Source of the DNA: Parcubacteria group bacterium
GTDB lineage: Bacteria > Patescibacteriota > Minisyncoccia > Phycocordibacterales > Zambryskibacteraceae
Length of the DNA stretch: 36,076 bases
Direction of reading: 5' to 3'
Assembly: GCA_028286465.1 (NCBI GenBank)
Contig: JAQBRN010000021.1
Span: 1 to 36,076 of the forward strand
The notes under the pieces were generated by a model. The model worked only from the letters and a program-made list of their open reading frames with translations. It made no database searches and had not been told where the DNA came from. The translations under genes and the position numbers were made by a program. Every line of letters begins with the position of its first letter. The stretch's first letter is position 1. This document shows positions 6,476-14,180 of the stretch, piece after piece.

Positions 6476-6504
6476 TTGCGAAAAGAGGGCGCTTCCTGTA
6501 TTCT
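6476..6504 (+). promoter_or_regulatory. Promoter of fusA
   Basis: TTGCGA (6476-6481), a 17-base spacer and TATTCT (6499-6504). The predicted leader is about 46 bases, AT-rich and without a Shine-Dalgarno. Confidence 0.55.
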
Positions 6505-6557
6505 AGTGCCATCAAAGCCTCTAAAGCTTTTTATTTTTATCCCAAATTTAACCACTT

Positions 6558-8726
6558 ATGGAACGAGATTATCCGCTTGAGAGAGTCAGAAACTTTGGTA
6601 TCGTCGCGCACGTCGACGCAGGCAAGACCACCACGTCCGAGCGTGTGCTTTTCTATACCGGATCCCAGCACAAGATCGGCGAGGTGCACGAGGGCGATAC
6701 GACCACTGACTGGATGGAACAGGAGAAGGAGCGCGGCATCACCATCACCGCGGCTGCCATCACCTGTTTCTGGGCTCCGAGCTACAAGACGGACGCTGAA
6801 CGCTTGAAGAAAGAAGAGAAGTACCGCTTTAATGTCATCGACACCCCGGGCCACATCGACTTCACCGTGGAAGTGAAGCGCTCCCTTAGAGTGCTCGACG
6901 GAGCAGTGGTCGTTTTCGACGGCGTGGCGGGCGTCGAACCTCAGTCCGAGACGAACTGGCGCTATGCGGAGGAAGCATCCGTGCCCCGCATCTGCTTCAT
7001 TAACAAGCTCGACAGAACGGGCGCATCATTCGAGCGCTCATATAAGACCATTCTCGACAGGCTTTCGAAGAAGGCCGTGCGTTTGCAGTTGCCGATCGGA
7101 GAAGAGGACAACCACGAGGGTATCGTCGACCTTCTCAAGATGAAGGCCTACTACTTCGAAGGCAATATGGGCTCGAATGTCGTCGAGAAGGACATTCCTG
7201 AGAATCTCCTTGCCGATGCCACGAAGTTTCGCGCCGAACTCGTCGAAAGGATCGTTGAGGATGATGCAGATCTCATGAATGCATATCTCGAAGGCAAGGA
7301 CATAGATATTTCCGTGCTCAAGGAAACATTGAGAAAGGCCGTCATCGGCAACAGGATCTTCCCGGTCATGGCCGGTTCCGCGCTCAAGAACAAGGGCGTG
7401 CAGCTCGTCCTCGACGCCGTCGTCGACCTGCTTCCGTCTCCTTTAGACATTCCTCCTATCGTCGGTACCGATCCGAACTCGGGTGAAGAGGTCGTCAGAC
7501 ACGCCTCGGACTCGGAGCCCTTCTCAGCACTCGCCTTCAAGCTCCAGGCTGACCCGTTCGTCGGACAGCTGACCTTCTTCCGCGTTTACTCGGGCACGAT
7601 CGAATCAGGTTCCTATATTTACAATTCAACCACGGGCAACAAGGAACGCCTCGGCCGCATCGTCCGCCTCCAGGCAGACAAGAGGGAAGAAGTGAAGAAA
7701 GTGTTCGCCGGAGAGATCGCCGCCGCCGTCGGTCTCAAGGAGGCAAAGACGTCTCACACCTTCTGCGATGAGAACAGCCCTATTATTCTCGACCAGATCA
7801 AGTTCCCAGAACCCGTCATCTCTCTCCGCATCGAACCGAAGACGAAGGCAGACCAGGAGAAGATGGGTATTGCACTCAAGCGCCTTTCGGATGAAGACCC
7901 GACCTTCCGCATCGAGTCCGATGCAGAAACGGCAGAGACCGTCATCAAGGGCATGGGAGAACTCCACCTTGAAATTATCGTCGACCGCATGAAGCGCGAA
8001 TTCGGCGTCGAGGCGAATGTCGGCAAGCCGCAGGTGGCCTACAAGGAAACGATCCTTGGCGAAGCCGAAGTCGACAACAAATACGTGAAGCAGACGGGAG
8101 GCAAGGGTCAGTACGGTCACGTGCGCATCAAGATCAAGCCGCTTCCTCAGTATGATCCAGAGGAGAAGGTGCCGAAGAACGCACACAGAGAACCGGGATT
8201 CGAATTCATCGATGCCATCAAGGGAGGCGTCATTCCTCAGGAATTCATTCCGGCTGTCGAGAAGGGAGTCAAAGAGGCTATGGAGCGCGGCATCCTTGCC
8301 GGCTACAAGATGGTCGACATCTCGGTCGAATTGAACTTCGGTTCGTATCACGACGTGGACTCATCCGAAATTGCCTACAAGATCGCCGCATCTCAGGCCT
8401 TCCAGGAAGCAGCTCGCAAAGCGAAGCCCGTTATCCTCGAGCCTGTCATGAAGGTCGAAGTGGTCGTCCCGGAGAAGTTCATGGGAGACATTACAGGTAA
8501 CCTTTCGGGGAAGCGCGGACAGATCGAGGCCATGGAAGATCGCGGAGACTTGAAGGACATTCGCGCCCAGGTGCCGCTCTCGGAAATGTTCGGCTACGTG
8601 ACGAACCTCCGTTCGATGACCGAAGGCCGCGGTTCTTCTACCATGGAATTCGACCACTACGCCGTCGTTCCTCAGAACGTGGCCACGACCATCATCGAAC
8701 AAAGAACAGGAGTGAAGGCTGCGTAA
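6558..8726 (+). CDS. fusA: Translation elongation factor G
   Basis: 722 aa, slightly longer than the typical ~700. The GTPase motifs are intact: AHVDAGKTT (P-loop), RGITITAAA (switch I), DTPGHID and NKLD. The domain IV/V signatures GGKGQYGHV and PVMKVEVVVPEKFMGD are also present. EF-G catalyses ribosome translocation and, with RRF, recycling. A few extra residues sit before the DTPGH motif (YKTDAERLKKEEK). The gene is monocistronic: it has its own promoter and ends at a strong terminator (8745-8770). It is separated from both rpsG and tuf by orphan genes. Confidence 0.99.
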   Translation: MERDYPLERVRNFGIVAHVDAGKTTTSERVLFYTGSQHKIGEVHEGDTTTDWMEQEKERGITITAAAITCFWAPSYKTDAERLKKEEKYRFNVIDTPGHIDFTVEVKRSLRVLDGAVVVFDGVAGVEPQSETNWRYAEEASVPRICFINKLDRTGASFERSYKTILDRLSKKAVRLQLPIGEEDNHEGIVDLLKMKAYYFEGNMGSNVVEKDIPENLLADATKFRAELVERIVEDDADLMNAYLEGKDIDISVLKETLRKAVIGNRIFPVMAGSALKNKGVQLVLDAVVDLLPSPLDIPPIVGTDPNSGEEVVRHASDSEPFSALAFKLQADPFVGQLTFFRVYSGTIESGSYIYNSTTGNKERLGRIVRLQADKREEVKKVFAGEIAAAVGLKEAKTSHTFCDENSPIILDQIKFPEPVISLRIEPKTKADQEKMGIALKRLSDEDPTFRIESDAETAETVIKGMGELHLEIIVDRMKREFGVEANVGKPQVAYKETILGEAEVDNKYVKQTGGKGQYGHVRIKIKPLPQYDPEEKVPKNAHREPGFEFIDAIKGGVIPQEFIPAVEKGVKEAMERGILAGYKMVDISVELNFGSYHDVDSSEIAYKIAASQAFQEAARKAKPVILEPVMKVEVVVPEKFMGDITGNLSGKRGQIEAMEDRGDLKDIRAQVPLSEMFGYVTNLRSMTEGRGSSTMEFDHYAVVPQNVATTIIEQRTGVKAA

Positions 8727-8744
8727 TTTGGATGTATGACGATC

Positions 8745-8770
8745 AAAAGACCCCAGTGATGGGGTCTTTT
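8745..8770 (+). terminator. Intrinsic terminator of fusA
   Basis: AAAAGACCCCA (8745-8755), loop GTGA, TGGGGTCTTTT (8760-8770). The next -35 box begins eight bases later. Confidence 0.9.
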
Positions 8771-8777
8771 GATATAT

Positions 8778-8806
8778 TTGACATTTTTCTCAGAACGTGC
8801 TAAGAT
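8778..8806 (+). promoter_or_regulatory. Consensus promoter of the 8856-9263 cassette
   Basis: A perfect TTGACA (8778-8783), a 17-base spacer and TAAGAT (8801-8806), immediately after the fusA terminator. Confidence 0.8.
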
Positions 8807-8855
8807 TAAGATAGGAGTTCCCAGTTCACCTTTTCTGGCTCTGCCAGGAGGCAGC

Positions 8856-9263
8856 ATGAAGATCCGGGGCAAGTTCAAATCGGGACCCGATGTGATGCCG
8901 TTTCAGATCATCGCAACCTTCGTCCGTTCGGGGGTCGAGGTGCTCGCGTTCGTGAACGTTCTCGGATTTCTCGTGACGGTCAGACCGTCGGAGGATAGCC
9001 AGAAGCCGGGCATCGGCGACAAGTGGCTCATCCAGCTCGTCGGCGATTTTTCGCTCGACCCGGATAACCGTAAAGCTTGGGTGACGGGGAGACTCCTGCG
9101 CCGAGCTGATGGCCGCCAAGCCGCTTCCTCTGGAAATGTTTCTGGCCTGGTTCGGTCGCACCTCGCTCCGCCGCCAACCAAGCGCATCGTGTCTACGAAT
9201 CATCGGGCACAGGAACGCAGCCGTGCGGCTTGCATGAAGCGGGGGAACAGGACGAGGGCCTAA
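8856..9263 (+). CDS. Hypothetical orphan cassette protein (135 aa)
   Basis: The ATG at 8856 lies five bases after CAGGAGG. The N-terminal half looks like a small beta-rich domain (FQIIATFVRSGVEVLAFVNVLGFLVTV, then DKWLIQLVGDFSL). The C-terminal third is basic and low in hydrophobics (SHLAPPPTKRIVSTNHRAQ), perhaps disordered or nucleic-acid binding. No family is recognised. First of five consecutive orphan genes separating fusA from tuf. It has its own consensus promoter, and its TAA falls three bases before a large terminator hairpin. The base composition of the tail is less gene-like, so the C-terminus is less sure than the start. Confidence 0.6.
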   Translation: MKIRGKFKSGPDVMPFQIIATFVRSGVEVLAFVNVLGFLVTVRPSEDSQKPGIGDKWLIQLVGDFSLDPDNRKAWVTGRLLRRADGRQAASSGNVSGLVRSHLAPPPTKRIVSTNHRAQERSRAACMKRGNRTRA

Positions 9264-9265
9264 CC

Positions 9266-9315
9266 GCCCCGATCCGTTGGACGAAAAGTCCTGCGGTTCG
9301 GGGCTTTTCATTTTC
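9266..9315 (+). terminator. Two-tier hairpin terminator of the 8856 cassette
   Basis: The outer stem is GCCCCGA (9266-9272) with TCGGGGC (9298-9304); a further CCG/CGG and an inner GGAC/GTCC stem lie within. A T-rich tail follows. Confidence 0.85.
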
Positions 9316-9361
9316 TAAAAACATGGTATGGTTCTAAAAGAAAGAGAACCCGAGAGGATAT

Positions 9362-9667
9362 ATGGAATTCGTTTTCCCCTCCATTGAGAACATCGAAGAG
9401 ATCTTCGGCAAGGAATTCACGCTCGTCTTTAACCTCGAGTCCGTGCCTCGCGGCCCTTCAAGGAAGCCGGCCTTGCAATGGCAGGCCCACATGCTTCTCG
9501 GCAGGGAAAGGCAGCATGTGATTGTGGTTCCGGACAGGGCGTCCCACCATCAGCCGTCTGAGACGCTGCGTCATTTTCTCTCGAAGATCGAGACCACGCG
9601 GTACAAGCATCCCCAAGAGAAGTTTCAGATCGTCGATGCCAGCTTGCGTCCGTGCCCGTCCACCTAG
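9362..9667 (+). CDS. Hypothetical orphan cassette protein (101 aa)
   Basis: The ATG at 9362 is preceded by a purine-rich site (CCGAGAGGATAT). The protein is soluble, with an acidic N-terminus (FPSIENIEEIFGKEFTLVF) and a central HVIVVPDR beta-like segment. A helical stretch follows (SETLRHFLSKIETTRYKH). No family is recognised. The stop TAG (9665-9667) is inside the terminator hairpin. Second of the five orphan cassettes between fusA and tuf. Confidence 0.6.
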   Translation: MEFVFPSIENIEEIFGKEFTLVFNLESVPRGPSRKPALQWQAHMLLGRERQHVIVVPDRASHHQPSETLRHFLSKIETTRYKHPQEKFQIVDASLRPCPST

Positions 9668-9682
9668 GGCGGGCTTTTTGTT
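9654..9682 (+). terminator. Terminator hairpin enclosing the stop of the 9362 gene
   Basis: GCCCGTCC (9654-9661) pairs with GGGCGGGC (9667-9674, one T-G wobble) around ACCTA, then TTTTTG and more Ts. The TAG at 9665-9667 lies at the loop edge. Confidence 0.8.
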
Positions 9683-9728
9683 TTCTTATATATCGAGTAC
9701 ATTAGTGTCAGAGACATCGGAGAGGCCA

Positions 9729-9986
9729 ATGTTTGATATCGAAGCTATCAAAAGCTCGCGGCCTCTCCTGAAATTCGTATGGGATGAGGCGTATGAGCGG
9801 TGGCAGGCGAAAGTCACCGTCGAAGGCGTGAGGGTGGTATACGTGCTCGATAATTCATGTAACCAGCCCTTCACCCCCGAACCTGGAAAGAAGAATTATT
9901 TCGAATGCCGCGTCACCCGGGTGCTCCTGGCCCGATCGCGACCGAGCTTCTATCTCGTCGGGGTTGCTATCTTGGGCCTTCCCTAA
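9729..9986 (+). CDS. Hypothetical orphan cassette protein (85 aa)
   Basis: The ATG at 9729 follows GGAGAGGCC. The protein is soluble and appears beta-rich (YERWQAKVTVEGVRVVYVLD, FECRVTRVLLARS) with two cysteines. No family is recognised. Its TAA (9984-9986) is at the loop/stem junction of a GC hairpin terminator, so the final codons for GLP form the left arm. Third orphan cassette between fusA and tuf. Confidence 0.6.
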   Translation: MFDIEAIKSSRPLLKFVWDEAYERWQAKVTVEGVRVVYVLDNSCNQPFTPEPGKKNYFECRVTRVLLARSRPSFYLVGVAILGLP

Positions 9987-9999
9987 GGCCCTTTTTCTT
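9974..9999 (+). terminator. Terminator hairpin enclosing the stop of the 9729 gene
   Basis: GGGCCTT (9974-9980), loop CCCT, AAGGCCC (9985-9991), then TTTTTCTTT. The TAA stop is at 9984-9986. Confidence 0.88.
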
Positions 10000-10046
10000 T
10001 GGCTTGTTTTAGGCTAGAGTACGCGAGGACCAATCTCGGAGAATCT

Positions 10047-10358
10047 ATGTACACAGGCGGCGGTGACGATCTGCCAGGGAAGGATGTTCCTTCCCATGTT
10101 ATCCCGACGGACAGCGAGAGATGGAAGCTTCTTCGCGGAGCTTTCGTGGGAGCGAACTCACTGAGGATCGTGGAACTTCTCGAGGCCGGGGAGAACACCC
10201 CGCTTCTCATCAAGGATCATCCCTGGATCAAGAAGGGGATGCTTGGCGGTATGAATACGGCTCTGTATCAAAAGAGCATCGGCTTCATGCTCAAGCGCGT
10301 CTACGACAAGCTCCCGTGGGCGGAGCAGGCCGTCAGGTTCGTCGAAGTGGAACGCTAG
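10047..10358 (+). CDS. Hypothetical orphan cassette protein (103 aa)
   Basis: The ATG at 10047 is preceded by CGGAGAATCT. The protein is soluble: a glycine-rich start (MYTGGGDDLPGKD) is followed by mainly helical sequence (ERWKLLRGAFVG, SLRIVELLEAGE, YQKSIGFMLKRVYDKLPWAE). No family is recognised. The last base of the TAG stop is the first base of the terminator stem (GCGCCC...GGGCGC). Fourth orphan cassette between fusA and tuf. Confidence 0.62.
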   Translation: MYTGGGDDLPGKDVPSHVIPTDSERWKLLRGAFVGANSLRIVELLEAGENTPLLIKDHPWIKKGMLGGMNTALYQKSIGFMLKRVYDKLPWAEQAVRFVEVER

Positions 10359-10383
10359 CGCCCAACGGAACGGGCGCTTTTTG
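10358..10383 (+). terminator. Terminator of the 10047 gene, abutting its stop
   Basis: GCGCCC (10358-10363), loop AACGGAAC, GGGCGC (10372-10377), TTTTTGTTT. The T-tract runs into TTGACT at 10385-10390, the -35 box of the next gene. Confidence 0.88.
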
Positions 10384-10441
10384 TTTGACTTTATCTTTCC
10401 AAGACTCCATCCTGTGGCAAGAACCGGACCTTGGGGGTTAT

Positions 10442-11026
10442 ATGAGCCTGACCGAAGAAATGCATGGCTCCATGAAGGCGGATATCAGGTATTGGCACAA
10501 GAGATTGCCATACCTCGCCGATCCGAATCTCATCCCGACCTGGAGAACGCTCGAGACGGGAAGTCTATCGGCCGGCCTGATGCATAATGCGATGCAGGCG
10601 AAGGGCATCAAGGCCAATCTCGATGATATACGCGCCGCGAAGAACCACGCGGCCGCGGTGCCTCGCCGGAGCGAACTCGTAAGAGTGGGTCACCGCTTCC
10701 TGGAAGGTCTGGCTCCGGGCCTCGCCCGTGAGGCAGTGTTCGAACGCTCTCACATCTTCGGCCTCAGGCTGTGCTTGCCGGACATCGGCCCGGAGCTCAG
10801 GCTCGCATATGACGATCAGCCGGAGAAAGACGACGTCTCGATAGCCATGTACCCGCAGCCTGCGGTACATGGCTACATCTTCGTACTTGGAAACAACGGT
10901 TCCCATGGTACGGGGAAGTACCTTATCGGTCATTCCGGCAGCGACGACTGGCGGCCCTGGACGTGGATGGGCACTCCGTACCTCCGTGACTGGATTTTCG
11001 AGAAGATTCCCGCCCCGCAGCTCTAG
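10442..11026 (+). CDS. Hypothetical orphan cassette protein (194 aa)
   Basis: The ATG at 10442 follows a TTGGGGGTT ribosome site. The protein is soluble, with a helical N-terminal half (KADIRYWHKRLPYLADP) and a mixed C-terminal half with many Gly, Trp and Tyr (VLGNNGSHGTGKYLIGHSG). No family is recognised. Codons for MYPQPAVHG are part of a long internal inverted repeat (10843-10874). The TAG stop lies in the loop of the terminator hairpin. Last and longest of the five orphan cassettes between fusA and tuf. A longer in-frame start near 10121 overlaps the previous gene and is rejected. Confidence 0.65.
   Translation: MSLTEEMHGSMKADIRYWHKRLPYLADPNLIPTWRTLETGSLSAGLMHNAMQAKGIKANLDDIRAAKNHAAAVPRRSELVRVGHRFLEGLAPGLAREAVFERSHIFGLRLCLPDIGPELRLAYDDQPEKDDVSIAMYPQPAVHGYIFVLGNNGSHGTGKYLIGHSGSDDWRPWTWMGTPYLRDWIFEKIPAPQL
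10843..10874 (+). repeat. Internal inverted repeat inside the 10442 gene
   Basis: AGCCATGTAC (10843-10852) is followed, after one extra C, by CGCA-GCC-TGCG and then GTACATGGCT (10865-10874). This gives a 10-base perfect stem plus four more pairs around a three-base loop, with no T-tract, all within coding sequence. Confidence 0.75.
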
Positions 11027-11039
11027 CTGCGGGATTTTG
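11014..11039 (+). terminator. Terminator hairpin enclosing the stop of the 10442 gene
   Basis: CCCGCAGCT (11014-11022) pairs with AGCTGCGGG (11025-11033), and the TAG stop (11024-11026) is in the loop. ATTTTGT follows and leads straight into TTGACT at 11041. Confidence 0.9.
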
Positions 11040-11040
11040 T

Positions 11041-11068
11041 TTGACTATTTTTCAGGCTCTGCTAGTAT
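11041..11068 (+). promoter_or_regulatory. Promoter of tuf
   Basis: TTGACT (11041-11046), a 16-base spacer and TAGTAT (11063-11068). The predicted leader is about 200 bases. Confidence 0.65.
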
Positions 11069-11070
11069 GT

Positions 11071-11272
11071 GCCGTAGCTCATATACGGCTTAGGTCTGAT
11101 CTTTGAGATCCTCTCACAAGGCTTTTCTAAGCGGTTTTATGCGCTCCCGCTTGCTCCCGAACGCAATTGCGTGAGGGCGGGCAGGCTATTCCTACTCAAG
11201 GAAGGCAATGGTTCTCGCGCGCCTCCCTTGTCGAGGAATGACTACTAACAACTATTAATATCACTATTATTT
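11071..11272 (+). promoter_or_regulatory. Long structured 5' leader of tuf
   Basis: This non-coding stretch holds three hairpins. The first is GCCGTA (11071-11076) with TACGGC (11084-11089). The second centres on the palindrome ACGCAATTGCGT (11161-11172) and is extended by C-rich and G-rich arms. The third pairs CTCAAGG-A-AGGC (11195-11206) with GCCTCCCTTGTCGAG (11221-11235). A 35-base AT-rich unpaired stretch then leads to the ATG. No known riboswitch is recognised. A role in controlling EF-Tu synthesis is inferred from length and structure. Confidence 0.5.
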
Positions 11273-12469
11273 ATGGCAGATTTTGACCGTTCAAAGCCGC
11301 ACGTAAACGTCGGTACCATCGGCCACGTTGACCACGGCAAGACCACTCTTACGGCTGCGATTCTTAACGTCCTCTTACGTGAGGGCAATGGTTACGGTTC
11401 GGTAGTGAAAGGTGTCGACCAGATCGACAACTCCCCGGAGGAGAAGGCTCGCGGTATTACGATCGCGCTTTCGCACTCGGAATACTGGACACCAGAGCGT
11501 CACTACGCACACATTGATGCTCCGGGCCACGCAGACTACATCAAGAACATGATCACCGGTGCCGCTCAGATGGATGGAGCAGTCCTCGTGGTTGCTGCAA
11601 CTGACGGTGTTATGCCTCAGACTCGTGAGCATATTCTCCTCGCAAAGCAGGTCGGCGTGCCTAAGATCATCGTCTTCCTTAACAAGTGCGATATGGTTCC
11701 CGACACGGAACTCATCGATCTCGTAGAAGAGGAAGTCCGCGATCTCTTGAAGAAGTATGACTTTGATGGCGCTACAGCTCCGGTTATCCGCGGCTCAGCT
11801 CTCAAGGCACTTGAAGCCAAGGACAACACAGACGAGTGGTCAATGAAGATCATGGAGCTTGCAAAGGCGCTTGATACCTACATTCCTACCCCTGTTCGTG
11901 ATCTCGATAAGCCATTCCTCATGCCTATCGAAGACATTTTCTCAATCGAAGGACGCGGTACTGTGGTCACCGGCCGTATCGAAAGAGGTGTCTGCAAAGT
12001 CGGCGAAGAAGTTGAGATCGTTGGTCTTAAGGACACCGCGAAGACGACCATCACCGGTATCGAAATGTTCAACAAGCAGCTCCAGCAGGGCCAGGCAGGC
12101 GACAACGCCGGCATTCTCCTCAGAGGCGTGAAGAAAGAAGACCTTCATCGCGGTCAGGTTATCGCGAAGCCGGGTTCAGTGAAGCCTCACACCGAGTTCA
12201 CCGCCGAAGTCTACATCCTGAAGAAGGAAGAAGGCGGCCGCCACACTCCGTTCTTCACGGGCTACAAGCCTCAGTTCTACGTCCGTACGACCGACGTGAC
12301 CGGGGAAGTGGCGCTCGATGCAGGCGTTGAGATGGTCATGCCAGGCGACACGGCAACCTTCAATGTGAAGCTCGTCGCACCGATCGTCTTGGAAGAGCAG
12401 CAGCGCTTCACCGTCCGCGAGGGTGGTAAGACTGTCGGCGCAGGCGTGGTGACCAAGGTCATCGCATAA
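11273..12469 (+). CDS. tuf: Translation elongation factor Tu
   Basis: 398 aa, normal length. GTPase motifs: GHVDHGKT (P-loop), DAPGHADY (usually DCPGHADY, so Cys is replaced by Ala), NKCD and SALKALE. Domains 2 and 3 are recognisable from [10 protein letters not shown] and from [12 protein letters not shown] with VMPGD. The catalytic His of DAPGH is present. Switch I reads [14 protein letters not shown], differing from the usual NTSHVEYET. EF-Tu delivers aminoacyl-tRNA to the ribosome. It is co-transcribed with rpsJ and the S10 genes and has a long structured leader. Confidence 0.99.
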   Translation: MADFDRSKPHVNVGTIGHVDHGKTTLTAAILNVLLREGNGYGSVVKGVDQIDNSPEEKARGITIALSHSEYWTPERHYAHIDAPGHADYIKNMITGAAQMDGAVLVVAATDGVMPQTREHILLAKQVGVPKIIVFLNKCDMVPDTELIDLVEEEVRDLLKKYDFDGATAPVIRGSALKALEAKDNTDEWSMKIMELAKALDTYIPTPVRDLDKPFLMPIEDIFSIEGRGTVVTGRIERGVCKVGEEVEIVGLKDTAKTTITGIEMFNKQLQQGQAGDNAGILLRGVKKEDLHRGQVIAKPGSVKPHTEFTAEVYILKKEEGGRHTPFFTGYKPQFYVRTTDVTGEVALDAGVEMVMPGDTATFNVKLVAPIVLEEQQRFTVREGGKTVGAGVVTKVIA

Positions 12470-12500
12470 GTGTCACTGTCTGAGCGATCAGGCACACAAC

Positions 12501-12890
12501 ATGGCAAAAGCAACTAACACAGAAACAAAAGCTCCCCTGGAAAAGCCAAAGCGAGCGAAGAAGCTCAATCCCGAGGACGTTGTCACATCGAGACTTCGCA
12601 TCCGAGTGAGGGCGTACGAATCGAAGATCCTTGACGTTTCGGTAAAGCAGATCATCGACACAGCTCTCCGCTACGATGCGAAGATCCAGGGTCCGATCCC
12701 TCTGCCGACCGAGATCAAGAAATACACGGTGAACCGCGCGGCGTTCGTATACAAGAATGCGCGAGAACAGTTCGAGATGCGAATCCACAAGCGGCTCATC
12801 GATATCATCAATCCGACCCCGAAGGTCATCGAGTCTCTCACGAATCTCTCCCTTCCTTCAGGTGTCAACATTGATGTGAAGTTGATATAG
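12501..12890 (+). CDS. rpsJ: 30S ribosomal protein S10
   Basis: 129 aa against the usual ~103. The first ~28 residues are a Lys/Ala/Pro-rich extension (TNTETKAPLEKPKRAKK). The S10 core follows: RLRIRVRAYESKILD, GPIPLPTEIKKYTVNR and EMRIHKRLIDIINPTPKVIESL. In the 30S head it contacts S3 and S14. It starts 31 bases after tuf with no ribosome site and opens the S10 part of the transcript (rpsJ-rplC-rplD-rplW-rplB). Confidence 0.97.
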   Translation: MAKATNTETKAPLEKPKRAKKLNPEDVVTSRLRIRVRAYESKILDVSVKQIIDTALRYDAKIQGPIPLPTEIKKYTVNRAAFVYKNAREQFEMRIHKRLIDIINPTPKVIESLTNLSLPSGVNIDVKLI

Positions 12891-12893
12891 TGC

Positions 12894-12920
12894 GCGAGTT
12901 TACGAGTGACCAAAAATAGC
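12894..12920 (+). repeat. Second copy of the short intergenic motif (before rplC)
   Basis: CGAGTTTACGAGTGA, then two differing bases, then AAAAATAGC directly abutting the ATG. It matches the rpsL-rpsG spacer at 4263-4290 almost base for base. Confidence 0.55.
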
Positions 12921-13355
12921 ATGAAATCCTTAATCGCAAAGAAAATAGAAATGACCCAGGTCTTCGCCGAAAACGGCGTGGTGTCTGCGGTGACGATACT
13001 CTCGCTCAATGCATCCGAGGATGCGGGCGTCTTTGCGGAAGGGGACAACATTCAGGTAACAGGCATTTCGAAGGGTAAGGGCTTCCAGGGCGTGGTCAAG
13101 CGCCACAAGTTCAAGGGAGGAAGGCGGAGCCACGGTCAGAAGCATTCGGAACGCGAACCGGGATCGATCGGAGGCGGTGCCCGCGCCGGAGGCAGAGTGG
13201 CCAAGGGTATGCGCATGGCAGGCCGCATGGGATCGGACAAGATCACCGTGAAGAACCTGAAGGTCGTGAAGGTCTTAGCAGACACGAACGAGCTTCTCGT
13301 CTCAGGTGCCGTACCCGGCCGCCGCGGTACCAAGCTTCTCGTCAGTCAAAAATAA
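12921..13355 (+). CDS. rplC: 50S ribosomal protein L3, shortened
   Basis: 144 aa from the ATG at 12921 against the usual ~205. The N-terminal strand ([12 protein letters not shown], with Glu in place of the conserved Gly of KKxGMT) leads almost directly into [22 protein letters not shown]. Roughly 60 residues of the normal beta-barrel domain are therefore missing. The long loop that reaches the peptidyl-transferase centre is retained ([25 protein letters not shown]), as is the C-terminal AVPGRRG. No frameshift is seen. L3 nucleates 50S assembly. Confidence 0.95.
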   Translation: MKSLIAKKIEMTQVFAENGVVSAVTILSLNASEDAGVFAEGDNIQVTGISKGKGFQGVVKRHKFKGGRRSHGQKHSEREPGSIGGGARAGGRVAKGMRMAGRMGSDKITVKNLKVVKVLADTNELLVSGAVPGRRGTKLLVSQK

Positions 13356-13359
13356 TCAC

Positions 13360-14175
13360 ATGGAACAGACCGTCTACGACATTAAGGGAAAGAAGTCCGG
13401 AAGCGTCACATTGAATGACAACATTTTCGGGCTTCCTTGGAATGCCGACTTGGTTGCTCAGGTTGCCAATTCGCTTGCTTCATCGAAAAGGAAAAACATC
13501 GCCCACACCAAGTCACGCGCGGATGTTCGCGGAGGCGGTAAGAAGCCATGGCAGCAGAAGGGTACCGGCCGCGCGCGCCACGGTTCCACCCGTTCTCCTA
13601 TCTGGGTCGGCGGAGGCGTCGCTCACGGTCCTCGTAACGACAAGAATTACGATCGCAGCGTCTCGAAGAAGATGAAGGCCAAGGCTCTCTACACGATCCT
13701 CTCAAGGAAGTTGAAGGACGGCGAGATCCTCTTCGTCGATTCTCTCGCGCTTTCTGCACCGAAGACGAAGGTTGCAATAGACGCATTGAAGACTCTCTCG
13801 ACGGTCGGCGGATTCGAAAGGCTCTTTACGAAGAAGAACAATTCCGCAGTCATCGCCCTTTCTGGGAAGTCGAAGGAGACCGAGCGCTCGTTCAAGAACC
13901 TTGGCAATGTCACGGTCATCGAGGCGCGTAACCTTCATCCGCTCGCGCTCTTGAACTACAAATACCTCGTGCTTGAGAATCCGAATATTTCTCTTAAAGA
14001 TCTTCCAGGAAAGATGCTTCTTGGAGACGAAAGGAAGAAGTCCGAGCCGAAGATCCGTACGAAGCGCGTCTTGGATCGCGATGTCGAGCCGATGGGCAAA
14101 CAGGTCTCGCGCCGCAGCTCCTCGACCAGAGGCAGCAAAGCGAAGCCTGCCCTTAAGAAGCAGAGAACCAAGTAA
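13360..14175 (+). CDS. rplD: 50S ribosomal protein L4 with basic C-terminal tail
   Basis: 271 aa from the ATG at 13360, four bases after rplC; the earlier in-frame start overlaps rplC. The core is recognised by the exit-tunnel loop region [23 protein letters not shown] and by the fold up to [11 protein letters not shown] basic Lys/Arg/Ser-rich tail of about 50 residues follows that usual L4 proteins (~205 aa) lack; it includes [19 protein letters not shown]4 lines the nascent-peptide tunnel and in E. coli represses its own operon. No such leader is evident before rpsJ here. Confidence 0.97.
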   Translation: MEQTVYDIKGKKSGSVTLNDNIFGLPWNADLVAQVANSLASSKRKNIAHTKSRADVRGGGKKPWQQKGTGRARHGSTRSPIWVGGGVAHGPRNDKNYDRSVSKKMKAKALYTILSRKLKDGEILFVDSLALSAPKTKVAIDALKTLSTVGGFERLFTKKNNSAVIALSGKSKETERSFKNLGNVTVIEARNLHPLALLNYKYLVLENPNISLKDLPGKMLLGDERKKSEPKIRTKRVLDRDVEPMGKQVSRRSSSTRGSKAKPALKKQRTK

Positions 14176-14180
14176 CCATT

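Noticed and set aside
7626-8351. 241-codon minus-strand frame inside fusA
   Set aside because: Shadow of EF-G; no promoter, ribosome site or recognisable motif.
10121-10441. Upstream in-frame extension of the 10442 gene
   Set aside because: It overlaps the whole 10047 gene and its terminator; the ATG at 10442 has its own GGGGG ribosome site.
8745-11040. Integron-like cassette array (attC sites)
   Set aside because: The hairpins between cassettes differ in sequence, end in T-tracts and lack GTT/AAC core sites, and each gene has its own promoter. They are terminators, not recombination sites.
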